DNA from: Kutzneria sp. 744
Lineage (GTDB): Bacteria; Actinomycetota; Actinomycetes; Mycobacteriales; Pseudonocardiaceae
Direction: 5' to 3'
Assembly (NCBI RefSeq): GCF_000568255.1
Contig: NZ_KK037166.1
Span: 7,922,695 to 7,965,069 of the forward strand
DNA length: 42,375 nucleotides
Part shown: one piece after another, positions 8,596 to 17,128 of the stretch
Layout: every line of letters begins with the position of its first letter
Position numbering within the stretch: position 1 is the first letter of the stretch
The notes under the pieces: model-generated
Databases searched by the model: none
What the model was told of the DNA's origin: nothing
What the model saw: the letters and a program-made list of their open reading frames with translations, nothing else
Program-made: the position numbers and the translations under genes

Positions 8596-9643
8596 ATGTG
8601 TGAGCGACCGACACCGGAGTTACCGGGGATCGTCCCGACGTTGACCGCGGGCGGGGCGAAAGTGTGGCTGGTGACCGGATATCAGGACGTGCGGGCCGGG
8701 CTTTCCGACCCGCGCCTGAGCCGGGACACCCGGGCCGCCGGGCACGTCATCGACGGCGACGACCTCGACGGCCAGGCGTTGCGGGCCCTGCCCATGGCTG
8801 TGGCGGAACCGTTGCTGTGCAACGAGTCCGCCGACCGGCTGCGCCGGCTCGGGGCCTCGGTGTTCACGGCTGTGAAACGTCGAGCCGCTGCGCCCGCTGG
8901 TCACCGAGCTGGTGGCCGGTCTGCTCACGCCGCTGCGTGGACGGCGGTCGGGCGATCTCGTCGCCGAGATCGCCCGGCCGCTGCCCGTGCTGCTCACGTG
9001 CGAGCTGCTCGGGCTGCCGGTCGAGGACAGAATCCTTTCGTGGACCGAGATTCTGCTCGCCTTTCACGAACGGGCCGGCGCCGACCTGCCGGCCCATCTC
9101 GCCGCCGTCGCCGCCAGCGACCTCGTGTCGTCGTTGGCGGCGTTGAAGGTCACGAACGACGAGATGCTCAACCTGGTGGCCATGCTCGTGGTGGGCGGGG
9201 TGGAGATCGCCGGCGGCTTCGTGGCCAACGCCATGTCCGCGCTGCTGGACAGCCCCTGCCGGGTTGCCTTGGCTCGCAACGAACCTGTGCTGATGTCCGA
9301 CATGATCGCCGAACTGGTCAGCGGCAGCGATCCCTTGCACGTCGGCACCTTCCGGTGCACCACCGAGCCGGTTCGGTTGGGCGGCACCGTGATTCCCGCC
9401 GGCGAGGTCGTCATGCTCGCCGGCGCCGACTGCCCGTCCGACCGTCGCTACGCCGGCACCGTCGGCCACGGCGTGCAGCACCGCATCGGCTCCCTGCTCG
9501 GCCGGCTGCTGGCCGAGACCGTGCTTGAGCAGCTCGTCGACGAGTTTCCCTTGCTGCGCCTGTCGGTTTCGCCGGCGCGGGTGCCGTGGCAGTTCACTCG
9601 CCAGAGCCGGGCCGTCGAAAGCCTGCCCGTGCTGGTCAGCTGA
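8596..9643 (+). pseudogene. P450-like protein lacking haem ligand; EryCII/DesVIII-type helper or decayed P450 (frameshifted)
   Basis: About 349 codons read across one frameshift at the A3 run 8875-8877, where GTGAAACGTC should read GTGAACGTC. P450 landmarks are recognisable: WLVTGYQDVRAGLSDPRLSR, a degenerate C-helix (NESADRLRRL, without the usual His), an I-helix region (MLVVGGVEIAGG), TFRCTTEPVRLGGTVIPAGE and the haem-loop region GHGVQHRIG. In that loop the invariant Cys is Arg (codon 9482-9484), ExxR has lost its Arg (AELVS), and about 10 residues before the loop are missing. Haem oxygenase activity is therefore very unlikely. Cysteine-less P450 homologues encoded beside GT1 genes act as allosteric partners of the glycosyltransferase (EryCII, DesVIII, TylMIII), and this gene follows such an enzyme. 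The frameshift makes either an error or a dying gene possible. Confidence 0.65.
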
Positions 9644-10475
9644 GGGCCTTTCCGGCCCAGTCGGCGAAGGTGTGCCAGCCGATCTCGGGATAGTCGGTCC
9701 GCAGGCGCGTGATGTCGACGTCCATGCCGACCCTCTCGAAGTAGGCGAACATCGCCGCCAGATCGGCGGAGTACCGCGCAACATCCTCGACGCTGGCCGC
9801 GTCGAACTCGACGTCACGATCGAGCACCGTGCCGAGCGTGCTAGCCATCTCCTTGCCGGTGCGCTCGTCCGAGGCGATGTCGACGCGGCGGCCGAGGAAC
9901 TCCTTGCGGCGCCCTATGGCCAACGCCGCGAACGCCCCGATGTCCGCCGCCGCGATCAGCTTCAGCGGTGTCCCCGGCGACAGCGGCAGCGAGTACTTGC
10001 CCTGCCGCAGCGACCGGCTGGCCCAGCCGCCCGCCACGTTGTCCATGAACGCCGACGGGGCGATCACCGTCCAGTTGTCCGTCGCCTGCGCCAGATGCCG
10101 CTCGATGACCCACTTGCTGTCGAAGTGCGGGATGCCCGTGCCCCGGTCCGCGTTGGTCGCCGACGTGAACACGATGTGCCGGACGTCGGCCCGCACCGCC
10201 GCGTCGATGGCGTCCACCCCGTGCCGGATCTCCGTGTCTAGGTCCGTGCCGAACGGCGTCGTCACCAGAAAGACCGCATCCGCCCCGGCGAACGCCCGGT
10301 CCAGCGACCCCGGATCGTCGAAGTCCGCCCGCACCGCCTCCGCCCCGGGCAGCTCGATCGGCCGCCTGTTCACCGCCCGCACCCGATGTCCGTCGGCCAA
10401 CAGCGCCCTGGCCGTCGCCCCGCCCTGCGTGCCGCTCGCCCCCGTGACCGCCACCGTCAGCTGTGAATGTTCCAT
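9636..10475 (-). CDS. NmrA-like NAD(P)-binding oxidoreductase/sensor
   Basis: 279 aa from ATG 10475 (MEHSQLTVAVTGASGTQGG). An upstream in-frame ATG would add an unconserved extension. The Rossmann glycine motif GASGTQGG is followed by VRAVNRRP (NADP-type basic residues), ADFDDPGSLDRAFAGADAV and HIVFTSATNADRG, all usual in NmrA/HSCARG atypical short-chain dehydrogenases. These proteins often act as redox sensors or as quinone/aldehyde reductases. It is divergent from a MarR regulator, a common pairing in which the MarR protein represses the reductase. Its stop overlaps the P450-like gene tail-to-tail by 8 bases. Confidence 0.85.
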   Translation of the reverse strand: MEHSQLTVAVTGASGTQGGATARALLADGHRVRAVNRRPIELPGAEAVRADFDDPGSLDRAFAGADAVFLVTTPFGTDLDTEIRHGVDAIDAAVRADVRHIVFTSATNADRGTGIPHFDSKWVIERHLAQATDNWTVIAPSAFMDNVAGGWASRSLRQGKYSLPLSPGTPLKLIAAADIGAFAALAIGRRKEFLGRRVDIASDERTGKEMASTLGTVLDRDVEFDAASVEDVARYSADLAAMFAYFERVGMDVDITRLRTDYPEIGWHTFADWAGKALS

Positions 10476-10552
10476 GCACAAAGTTTGACCGTGAAAAGAT
10501 TCCTCGCGCAAGTCTTTTTGTGGGCCTATGGGGGAGGGGGCGGTGAGGGGTC

Positions 10553-10595
10553 GGCAACTGTTGACAGCGGAAGTGTTCTGCCGTCAACTTTTGCC
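10553..10595. promoter_or_regulatory. MarR operator candidate overlapping promoter and start of marR
   Basis: Two 16-bp arms in inverted orientation: GGCAACTGTTGACAGC (10553-10568) and GCCGTCAACTTTTGCC (10580-10595). They match at 13 of 16 positions when one is reverse-complemented. The left arm contains a TTGACA -35-like hexamer and the right arm ends one base before the ATG, so binding would shut off the regulator's own gene. There is no clear Shine-Dalgarno, so a short-leader or leaderless transcript is possible. Confidence 0.55.
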
Positions 10596-11072
10596 ATGGC
10601 GGATCCCGACCCCCTGCTGGCGTGGCTCTATCTGCAACAGGGCGTGAAGACGATCGAAGAGTCGCTCAGCGCCACCATGGAGGAGCACTGCGGCTGCACG
10701 CTGAGCGAGCATTCGACGCTCTACCGCCTCAAGACGGCCAAGGACCAGCGGCTGACCATGGCCGAGCTGTCGGAGCTGCTGTCGATCAGCCCGAGCGGCG
10801 TCACACGGCTGGTCGACCGGCTGGTGCGGCGGGGGTGGGTGGAGCGGGTGCAGCCGCCGGACAACCGGCGGACGGTGTGCGCGGTGCCGACGGAGGAGGG
10901 CCTGCGGGTGCTCCAGGGCCAGACGATGGTCGTCTACTGGCAGTCGGTGAACCGCCACTTCGAGTCCATTTTGGACGCCGAGGATCTGGCGGCGGCGGCG
11001 CGGATCGGCCGCAAGATGCTGGAGGCGAACGGCCGTTGGGACGAGAAGAGGTTCGCCCCCGGGTCGGCGTGA
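10596..11072 (+). CDS. MarR-family transcriptional regulator
   Basis: 158 aa. The winged helix is clear: LTMAELSELLSISPSGVTRL is the recognition region, followed by VDRLVRRGWVERVQPPDNRR, the beta-wing with the DxRR-type tip, and VPTEEGLRVL. Flanking helices form the dimer domain. ATG 10596 was chosen because the MarR fold begins right there and a palindrome abuts it; a longer reading would run through that palindrome. It is divergent from the NmrA-like gene and is probably that gene's repressor and its own (inference). CGC in the dimer helix (EEHCGCTL) gives two nearby cysteines that could sense oxidants, but this is speculative. Confidence 0.9.
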   Translation: MADPDPLLAWLYLQQGVKTIEESLSATMEEHCGCTLSEHSTLYRLKTAKDQRLTMAELSELLSISPSGVTRLVDRLVRRGWVERVQPPDNRRTVCAVPTEEGLRVLQGQTMVVYWQSVNRHFESILDAEDLAAAARIGRKMLEANGRWDEKRFAPGSA

Positions 11073-11090
11073 TCGAGGTACCGTCCGAAC

Positions 11091-11846
11091 ATGAGACGTT
11101 ATGTCGCGCTGGGGGACAGCCTGACCGAGGGCATCGGCGACTTCGCCGATGACGGTCGCCCGCGTGGCTGGGCGGACCGTTTCGCGCACGGCCTGGCCGC
11201 CCGGCGGGGCGAGGTCGAGTACGCCAACCTCGCCGTCCGGGGCCTGACCGCGAGCCAGGTGCTGGCCACGCAGGTGGGGCCGGCCGTCGACCTCGCTCCG
11301 GACCTGGTCAGCGTCATCGTCGGCATGAACGACCTGCTACGGCCCCGGTTCGACGTCGGCACGCTGCGCCGCGACCTGGGCGCGATCTACGGCGGCCTGG
11401 CCGCGACCGGTGCCGTGGTGTTCACGGCGACGCTGCCCGAGCCGGGCATCGGAGTGCCGCTGCCGGCCCGGATGCGGGCCAGCTTCGTGCGCCGAGGCCG
11501 CCGTCTCAACGACGCGGTCCGGCAGGCCGCCGCCGAGCACGGCGTGCGGTGCCTGGACCTGGCCCGGTCGACGCCGACCGATCCGGCGATCTGGAGCTCG
11601 GACAAGCTGCATCCCAGCGCGTACGGGCATCAGCTCATCGCCGACGAGTTCCTGGCCTTCCTGCACGGCCAGCCGTCGGCCGCCGACAGCTCGGAGCACG
11701 AGAAGGTGTCGGCCGTGCGGCCGGCTGACCAGGTGCGATGGGTGGCCGGACAGGTCGGCCCGTGGCTGTGGCGCCGGCTGACCAGCCGCCCGGCGGGCGA
11801 GGGCGTCACGGCCAAGCTGCCGGCCTATCAGCTGCTGCGCGCCTGA
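11091..11846 (+). CDS. SGNH/GDSL-family esterase
   Basis: 251 aa. All SGNH blocks are visible: block I ALGDSLTEG with nucleophile Ser10, block II Gly in LAVRGLTASQ, block III GMND (78-81) with the oxyanion Asn, and block V DKLHP with Asp171 and His174. There is no signal peptide, so it is cytoplasmic or leaderless. The roughly 60 residues after block V form a non-conserved Arg/Pro-rich tail ending KLPAYQLLRA. Actinobacteria carry many such esterases and the substrate cannot be told from sequence. It starts 19 bases after the MarR stop and could share its transcript. Confidence 0.9.
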   Translation: MRRYVALGDSLTEGIGDFADDGRPRGWADRFAHGLAARRGEVEYANLAVRGLTASQVLATQVGPAVDLAPDLVSVIVGMNDLLRPRFDVGTLRRDLGAIYGGLAATGAVVFTATLPEPGIGVPLPARMRASFVRRGRRLNDAVRQAAAEHGVRCLDLARSTPTDPAIWSSDKLHPSAYGHQLIADEFLAFLHGQPSAADSSEHEKVSAVRPADQVRWVAGQVGPWLWRRLTSRPAGEGVTAKLPAYQLLRA

Positions 11847-11936
11847 GGATTCAGGGCAACCAGCTGCCCGAGTGTTGCCCGATTCGCAGAGAAGTCTGTG
11901 AGTTTCTGTCCGGCTCGTGCCGTGGCCGCTACCCTC

Positions 11937-11970
11937 GTTCGCATCACGAATATCTGTGCGCATCGCGAAC
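11937..11970. promoter_or_regulatory. twin operator-like repeats upstream of AAHS transporter
   Basis: Two copies of a 15-bp element, GTTCGCATCACGAAT (11937-11951) and GTGCGCATCGCGAAC (11956-11970), share the TTCG-N5-CGAA dyad form and start 19 bp apart. They end right at the AAAGGAGG ribosome-binding site (11971-11978). Repeated dyads of this type are common for IclR-family regulators of aromatic-acid genes; no IclR gene is in the window, so the binder is unknown. Confidence 0.45.
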
Positions 11971-11983
11971 AAAGGAGGGCCCT

Positions 11984-13234
11984 GTGACTTCCCTCGAAGC
12001 TCCCGGCCGAGGCTGGGTGCTGCCGCTGTGCTGGTCGGCCGTCCTGTTGGACGGCTTCGACCTGGTCGTGCTGGGCACCGTGCTGCCGGTGCTGCTGCGC
12101 GGCAACGTGTGGGGCCTGACCCCCGCGACCGCCACGCTCGTGTCCACCATCGGCCTGGTCGGCATGACCATCGGCGCGCTGGTGCTGGGCACCGTCACCG
12201 AGGTCCTCGGCCGCCGCCGGGCGATGATCGTGTCGGTGACGGTGTTCTCCGTGTGCACGCTGCTGTGCGCGGTGGCGCCGTCGGCCCTCCTGTTCGGCGC
12301 GCTGCGCTTCATCGCCGGCCTCGGTCTCGGCGGCTGCCTGCCCACGGCCATCACGCTGGTCAGCGAGCACTACGCCCGCACCGGCCGGCCGAGCACGGCG
12401 ACCACGACCGTGATGACCGGCTACCACGTCGGCGCGATGGCCACCGCCCTGCTGGGCATCGCCCTGATCGAGCCGCTGGGCTGGCAGGCCATGTTCGTGG
12501 TGGGCGCGGTGCCGGCGCTCGCGCTGGTGCCGCTGATGATCAAGCACCTGCCCGACTCGGCCACGCCGGTCGAGCACCGCGCCGGCTCGTCGATCAAGCA
12601 GGCACTGGCGACCCTCTTCAAGGGCCGCATGGTCGCCGTGACGATCGCGTTCTGGGTCACCTCCTTCATGGGCCTGATCCTGGTGTACGGCCTGAACACC
12701 TGGCTGCCGGAGATCATGCGGCAGGCCGGCTACCCCCTCGGCGCGGCGCTGGGCCTGTTGCTGACGCTGAACTTCGGCGGCGTCGTCGGATTGTTGGTGG
12801 CCGGCATGGTCGCCGACCGCATCGGCATGAAGCCGGCGACGCTGGGCTGGTTCGTGGTGGCCGCGGTGCTGCTGGCCGTGCTGAGCGTCAAGATGCCCGG
12901 ATTCGCCTTGTACATCGCGGTTTTCCTGTCCGGGGCGTTCGTCTTCAGCGCCCAGGTCCTGGTCTACGCCTACACCACCCGTGCCTATCCGCCGGAGGCG
13001 CGGGCCACCGGGCTCGGCTGGACCGCAGGCATCGGACGTATCGGCGCAATCTGCGGCCCGCTGCTCGGCGGCGTCCTGCTCACCGCCGGGATCGTGTACC
13101 CGTGGGGCTTCTACGCATTCGCCGTGGTCGCGGCCCTGGCGGCCGTCGGCGTGGGCGCGCTCAACGCGGCCAGCCAGCTGCCCGTTGACGGCGTTAGCCC
13201 AACAGGCGCAAAGGCGGACACCTCCAACCACTAG
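11984..13234 (+). CDS. MFS transporter, aromatic acid:H+ symporter (AAHS) type
   Basis: 416 aa from GTG 11984, five bases after AAAGGAGG. Twelve hydrophobic segments are apparent. TM1 carries the AAHS signature LLDGFDLVVLGTVLPVLL (the DGFD acidic pair essential in PcaK). The loop 2-3 MFS motif reads LGTVTEVLGRRRAM and the loop 8-9 copy is GMVADRIGMKPA. The family imports protocatechuate, hydroxybenzoate, muconate or similar acids with protons. No aromatic-degradation gene is nearby, so the substrate is open. Two dyad repeats sit just upstream, and a hairpin likely to terminate the transcript lies 44 bp after the stop. Confidence 0.85.
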   Translation: MTSLEAPGRGWVLPLCWSAVLLDGFDLVVLGTVLPVLLRGNVWGLTPATATLVSTIGLVGMTIGALVLGTVTEVLGRRRAMIVSVTVFSVCTLLCAVAPSALLFGALRFIAGLGLGGCLPTAITLVSEHYARTGRPSTATTTVMTGYHVGAMATALLGIALIEPLGWQAMFVVGAVPALALVPLMIKHLPDSATPVEHRAGSSIKQALATLFKGRMVAVTIAFWVTSFMGLILVYGLNTWLPEIMRQAGYPLGAALGLLLTLNFGGVVGLLVAGMVADRIGMKPATLGWFVVAAVLLAVLSVKMPGFALYIAVFLSGAFVFSAQVLVYAYTTRAYPPEARATGLGWTAGIGRIGAICGPLLGGVLLTAGIVYPWGFYAFAVVAALAAVGVGALNAASQLPVDGVSPTGAKADTSNH

Positions 13235-13277
13235 GTGACTGCCGTCACGTTGCTCCCTCCGGGCCTGCCTGCGATGT

Positions 13278-13311
13278 TGCCCGAATGACCGCCGCCACGG
13301 TCGTTCGGGCA
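13278..13311 (+). terminator. hairpin terminator after AAHS transporter gene
   Basis: Arms TGCCCGAATGACC (13278-13290) and GGTCGTTCGGGCA (13299-13311) pair at 12 of 13 positions with an 8-base loop. There is no U-tract, as is usual in actinobacteria. It lies between the transporter and the protease gene. Confidence 0.6.
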
Positions 13312-13334
13312 TTCAGGCCCTGGAAAGGAGCACA

Positions 13335-16300
13335 ATGCTGCGCGGTCTGGTCCTGGTCACGGCGGCGGCTTCGGCTATCGCCCTGACTACAGCCGGTCCA
13401 ACGGCAGCCGCCCCGGCGGCCCCGTTATCCCCAACTCCCACAGGCACTTCCGCTTTGGGCGACCTCGTCGGCAGACCGACGGCGCCGGTCACCAAGCAAC
13501 CCGACTCCGTCATCGTCGTCACCGACGGCACGGCGAAGTTCGGCGCCAACGCCACGGCCGTGGACGGCGTGCCCAACACGACGGTGGTGCACGTCGGCGG
13601 CGACGCCGAGAAAGCGGCGCAGGAGCTGCGCAAGCAGCCCGGAGTGCGCTTCGCCGAACCGAACCGCGCCGTCAGCAGCATGAGCTCGGGCCAGATGCCG
13701 CTGCCCGACCGGGCCGCGACCCTGCCGGTCACCGGGCCCGACAACTACGGTGTCACCTCGTCCCTGCAAAGCTTTCTCAACGCCGGCGGCGTCAACGCGC
13801 TCGGCGCCTACGACACCCTCGGCTCCCGCTACGGCCAGCTCCCCGGCACGGGCGAGATCATCACCAACGTCAGCTCCGGCGACCTGACCGACCAGACAAC
13901 GGTGGTCAAGGACGGCCAGCGTTACCTGGACATCCCGTCCATGCCGCTGATCCCGACCTATGTGGCCAACGGCAGCGCGCTCGACCCGGTCGGCACCACC
14001 ACAGGCCAGGACGCGCAGCTGGCCGAGGTGCTGCTGGACTTCGCCGTGATGGCCCCGCTGCCGCATGACAAGCAGCGGCCCGAGGCCCTCGGCAGCCGTT
14101 CGACCGACCTGCTCGGCATCGCCCCCGGCGCGCAGTACCGCCTGGTGGTGCCCACGGAGGTCAGCGACGGCGGCATCGCGCAGGCCCTGCTGGCCGCCGC
14201 CCGGCAGAACCCGCGCCCCAACGTGATCACCGCCAGTCTCGGCTTCGGCGTCGACCAGTACGGCTTTCCCGGCCGCTACCTGGAGGACGACGCGATCCTC
14301 CAGTCGGTGATCTCCACCATCGTCCGCGACTACCGCATCGTCGTCACGATCTCGTCCAACGACGGCACTCGCCTGTACACGCCGGCCGCGGTCGGCCCGG
14401 ACGGCGGCAGCACGCCGACCGACCTGGCGCGCAAGGCATCCGAGACCACGGACATCAACGACGACAGCTTCTCCACGACCCCGAGCAAGGTCCTGGACAG
14501 CGGGGCCATCGCCGTCGGCGGCACCACCCTGGACGACATCCTGTCGCAGCCGGGATCGGCCAACGGGACCTATGCGACCACCCGAGCCAACGGCGGGATG
14601 AACTACTCCTCCGGTTTCGGCGACCGCATCGACGTTTCCGCGCCCGGTGACGGCATTCCCGCCTTCATCCACACGGCCGGCGGCAGCCCGCAGGCCGTGA
14701 CGGCGGTGTTCAACGGCGGCACCTCGGCCTCCGCGCCGGAAGTGGCGGCCGCCGCCGCGGTCGTGTTGCAGGCCGGTCGTCTGGCCGGCAAGCACCTCGA
14801 CCCGACCGACGTCCGCAAGCTGCTGCAGAAGACCGGCCGTCCGGTGGCGACGCCGCCGCAGATCGACCGGAAGCTCAACGTGGGCAACCAGATCGACGTC
14901 ACCGCGGCGGTGACCTCGTTGCTGCCCAAGACGTCCAGGACCGAGATCCAGCGAATCTCCGTCGCCCACCGGGTCGTCTTCGGCAACCTCGGCGGCAACT
15001 TCACCGAGGCCTCCGACCCCAACCGCATCGACCTCCAGTCCGGCGGCAGCGGCGAGGGCCTGGTCGGCCCGGTGACCATCGGCGCGGACGTCACCGGCGC
15101 GCCCGACCGCAAGCTCGACTACGTGGTCACGGTGAACGGCAAGCAGTTCCACGCCGACCACCCGGCGGTCCGGCTCACGCCGACGCAGCTGTTGCAGGCG
15201 GCGGGCCTGCCGGTCGTGGACACGAACGACCGGAACGTGGACCTGACGTTCGAGGTGCGCGACGGCCACAAGGTGTTGGCGTCGGCCAAGAAGACGCTGA
15301 CCGTCGGCCCGACCGACGGCACCTACGCCGAGGCGACCGCCCCGAGCGCCCCGGCCACGGTCAGGGCGGGCGCCCCGGTCACCGTGCACTACGACCTGAC
15401 CGGCGTCCGCAGCGCCAAGTCGCCGCAGCTGGTGGTGTCCTCGATCGGCCACTGGAACCCTTTGACCGCCCCGATCTTCTCGGCGGCGTACAAGGCTCCG
15501 CTGACCGCCACGTCGGGTGACGTCACGATTCCGGCCAGCGCCTTCAACGGCGGTGGCGGCCTCTACGGCATCGGCGTGGTGCAGGACTCGACCAGCCTCC
15601 GCCCGGTGTACGGGGAATTCGCGTCGATCCGCGTCGACGGCGGGACGGCTGATCACCGCGCAGCCGCCCCGACCTTCAACGACAACGCGCACAACCTGAC
15701 CCTCAACCGGACCGCGACCACATTCTCCGTCAACTACGACGTGCGGGGCATTCCCGGCGCGACCGGGGCCGAGCTGGAGTTCTCCGCGCCCGCGCCGACC
15801 CTGTTCAACTCCTACAACACCGTCACCAACGCCAACGGCACCCGGCCGGACGACGACGGCATCGACGGCTCGTCCGCGTCGGTCCAGAAACTGCCCGGCC
15901 GCAACGGTTCCGTGAAGTTCGACGCCGCCAGGCTCGGCCTCGGGTTCTCCGACTCGTACAACGTGCGGGTGATCGCCCTCGGCCGGGACGGCAAGCCGGT
16001 GGGGCAGACCGGCCCGAGCTCGTTCCTCGAACTGGACGACGGCTTCGCCCCGGACAACGCCGTGGTCGTGGACTTCGCCGCGCAGGGCAAGGATTCCGTT
16101 GTCGTGACCGATGACGGCAATGGCCACCAGGCCGTTCGCCGGTACGACCCGAGCAACGGCACCTACGGCACGGTTCTGACCACCGGCGGCGGCTTCCGGC
16201 TCGTCGGCGTCGACCCGTCGTCGCACCGGGCGGTCGTCCTGCACGGCACGGGCGTCGAGATCTACGACGTGCAAGCGGCAAAACTCGTTGGCACCGAGGC

Positions 16301-17072
16301 ACTCGGGGACTACCTGGCGATCGGCGGCCGGGTCGACACCACCCGACACCGCGCCGCGATCCTGTTGCGTCACAACGGGGACAACGCCGACGCCGTGGTG
16401 TCGGTCGACCTCGCCACCGCGACGGCCGGCCAGCCGATCGCGGCCGATCAGGGTGTCGCGCCGGGAACGTACTTCCTGATCGATATCAACCAGAAGACCG
16501 GGCAGGTGTTCATCTCCAAGGCCGGCGGCGGGCTGATCTGCTTCGCCGGCGGCAATGCCCTGGTCGCCCGCATCGATCTGGACGCGGCCACCGTCACGCC
16601 CGCCGGGCAGTCGGATGGCTGTGCCGGCGCGCTGGCCGTCGACGACGGCACCAACACCGCGTATCAGCTGTCGTACCGGTCGTTCAGCGTCAACATCACC
16701 GGCACGACCAACCTGATCCCGGTCGCCGGCGACACCCTGGTGCCGGGCAACGCCGTCGCTGTGCGGAAGCAGTCGTCGCTGACCCTGGCCGTGGACGGCG
16801 TGCACCACCTGGCGCTGGTCGCGTTCCAGACGCCGCCGGTGGTGTCGCAGTTCGGCGCGGTCGGCGGATTGCTGTTCGACAACAACGCCACCAGCCAGCT
16901 CGCGGTCGTGGATCTGGCCACCGGCAAGGCAGTCGGCACGGTGCGGGGCATGAACTACTCGACCGGCCTCGTCGGCGCGGGCCCCGGCCGGGGCGTGCAG
17001 CTCGACCCGGCCACCCGCACCGGCTGGACGTTCTCCGGCGACGCCCGCCAGGTGCAGCAGTTCTCGTACTGA
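13335..17072 (+). CDS. secreted subtilase-fold protease with sedolisin-like catalytic residues
   Basis: 1245 aa, ATG preceded by GAAAGGAG (13322-13329). It has a Sec signal peptide (MLRGLVLVTAAASAIALTTA, cleavage near AAPAA) and an I9-like propeptide (about 55-115, ending QPGVRFAEPNRAV). In the protease domain (about 130-530) the serine motif is GGTSASAP, Ser463. The usual S8 DTG and HGTxVA motifs are absent. Instead EVLLD supplies Glu230 and Asp234 with the E-x3-D spacing of the S53 sedolisin Glu-Asp pair, and VVTISSNDG (335-343) may supply the oxyanion residue. Residues about 530-920 look like Ig-type beta domains, and the last 300 like a beta-propeller (GKDSVVVTDDGNG, YFLIDINQKTGQVF). It is secreted. 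Catalytic assignment is by eye and moderate; the database name would probably be S8 family peptidase. Confidence 0.7.
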   Translation: MLRGLVLVTAAASAIALTTAGPTAAAPAAPLSPTPTGTSALGDLVGRPTAPVTKQPDSVIVVTDGTAKFGANATAVDGVPNTTVVHVGGDAEKAAQELRKQPGVRFAEPNRAVSSMSSGQMPLPDRAATLPVTGPDNYGVTSSLQSFLNAGGVNALGAYDTLGSRYGQLPGTGEIITNVSSGDLTDQTTVVKDGQRYLDIPSMPLIPTYVANGSALDPVGTTTGQDAQLAEVLLDFAVMAPLPHDKQRPEALGSRSTDLLGIAPGAQYRLVVPTEVSDGGIAQALLAAARQNPRPNVITASLGFGVDQYGFPGRYLEDDAILQSVISTIVRDYRIVVTISSNDGTRLYTPAAVGPDGGSTPTDLARKASETTDINDDSFSTTPSKVLDSGAIAVGGTTLDDILSQPGSANGTYATTRANGGMNYSSGFGDRIDVSAPGDGIPAFIHTAGGSPQAVTAVFNGGTSASAPEVAAAAAVVLQAGRLAGKHLDPTDVRKLLQKTGRPVATPPQIDRKLNVGNQIDVTAAVTSLLPKTSRTEIQRISVAHRVVFGNLGGNFTEASDPNRIDLQSGGSGEGLVGPVTIGADVTGAPDRKLDYVVTVNGKQFHADHPAVRLTPTQLLQAAGLPVVDTNDRNVDLTFEVRDGHKVLASAKKTLTVGPTDGTYAEATAPSAPATVRAGAPVTVHYDLTGVRSAKSPQLVVSSIGHWNPLTAPIFSAAYKAPLTATSGDVTIPASAFNGGGGLYGIGVVQDSTSLRPVYGEFASIRVDGGTADHRAAAPTFNDNAHNLTLNRTATTFSVNYDVRGIPGATGAELEFSAPAPTLFNSYNTVTNANGTRPDDDGIDGSSASVQKLPGRNGSVKFDAARLGLGFSDSYNVRVIALGRDGKPVGQTGPSSFLELDDGFAPDNAVVVDFAAQGKDSVVVTDDGNGHQAVRRYDPSNGTYGTVLTTGGGFRLVGVDPSSHRAVVLHGTGVEIYDVQAAKLVGTEALGDYLAIGGRVDTTRHRAAILLRHNGDNADAVVSVDLATATAGQPIAADQGVAPGTYFLIDINQKTGQVFISKAGGGLICFAGGNALVARIDLDAATVTPAGQSDGCAGALAVDDGTNTAYQLSYRSFSVNITGTTNLIPVAGDTLVPGNAVAVRKQSSLTLAVDGVHHLALVAFQTPPVVSQFGAVGGLLFDNNATSQLAVVDLATGKAVGTVRGMNYSTGLVGAGPGRGVQLDPATRTGWTFSGDARQVQQFSY

Positions 17073-17080
17073 GACAACAG

Positions 17081-17116
17081 AAAGGGCCCGGCCGTGGTGG
17101 CCGGGCCCTTTCCTTT
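17081..17116. terminator. bidirectional intrinsic terminator
   Basis: Perfect 13-bp stem AAAGGGCCCGGCC / GGCCGGGCCCTTT (17081-17093, 17099-17111) with loop GTGGT, then CCTTTT. It separates the convergent protease (plus) and chitinase (minus) genes; the A-run on the left serves as a U-tract for the minus strand. Confidence 0.85.
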
Positions 17117-17128
17117 TACTCCCCTACC

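Noticed and set aside
7404-9643. Part of a macrolide biosynthetic cluster
   Set aside because: No polyketide synthase, deoxysugar or tailoring genes on either side; only the transferase/P450-like pair supports it.
13425-16808. Very long open frame antisense to the secreted protease
   Set aside because: High-GC third-position effect. The product is Val/Gly/Arg-rich without domains, while the plus strand has a signal peptide, ribosome-binding site and catalytic motifs.
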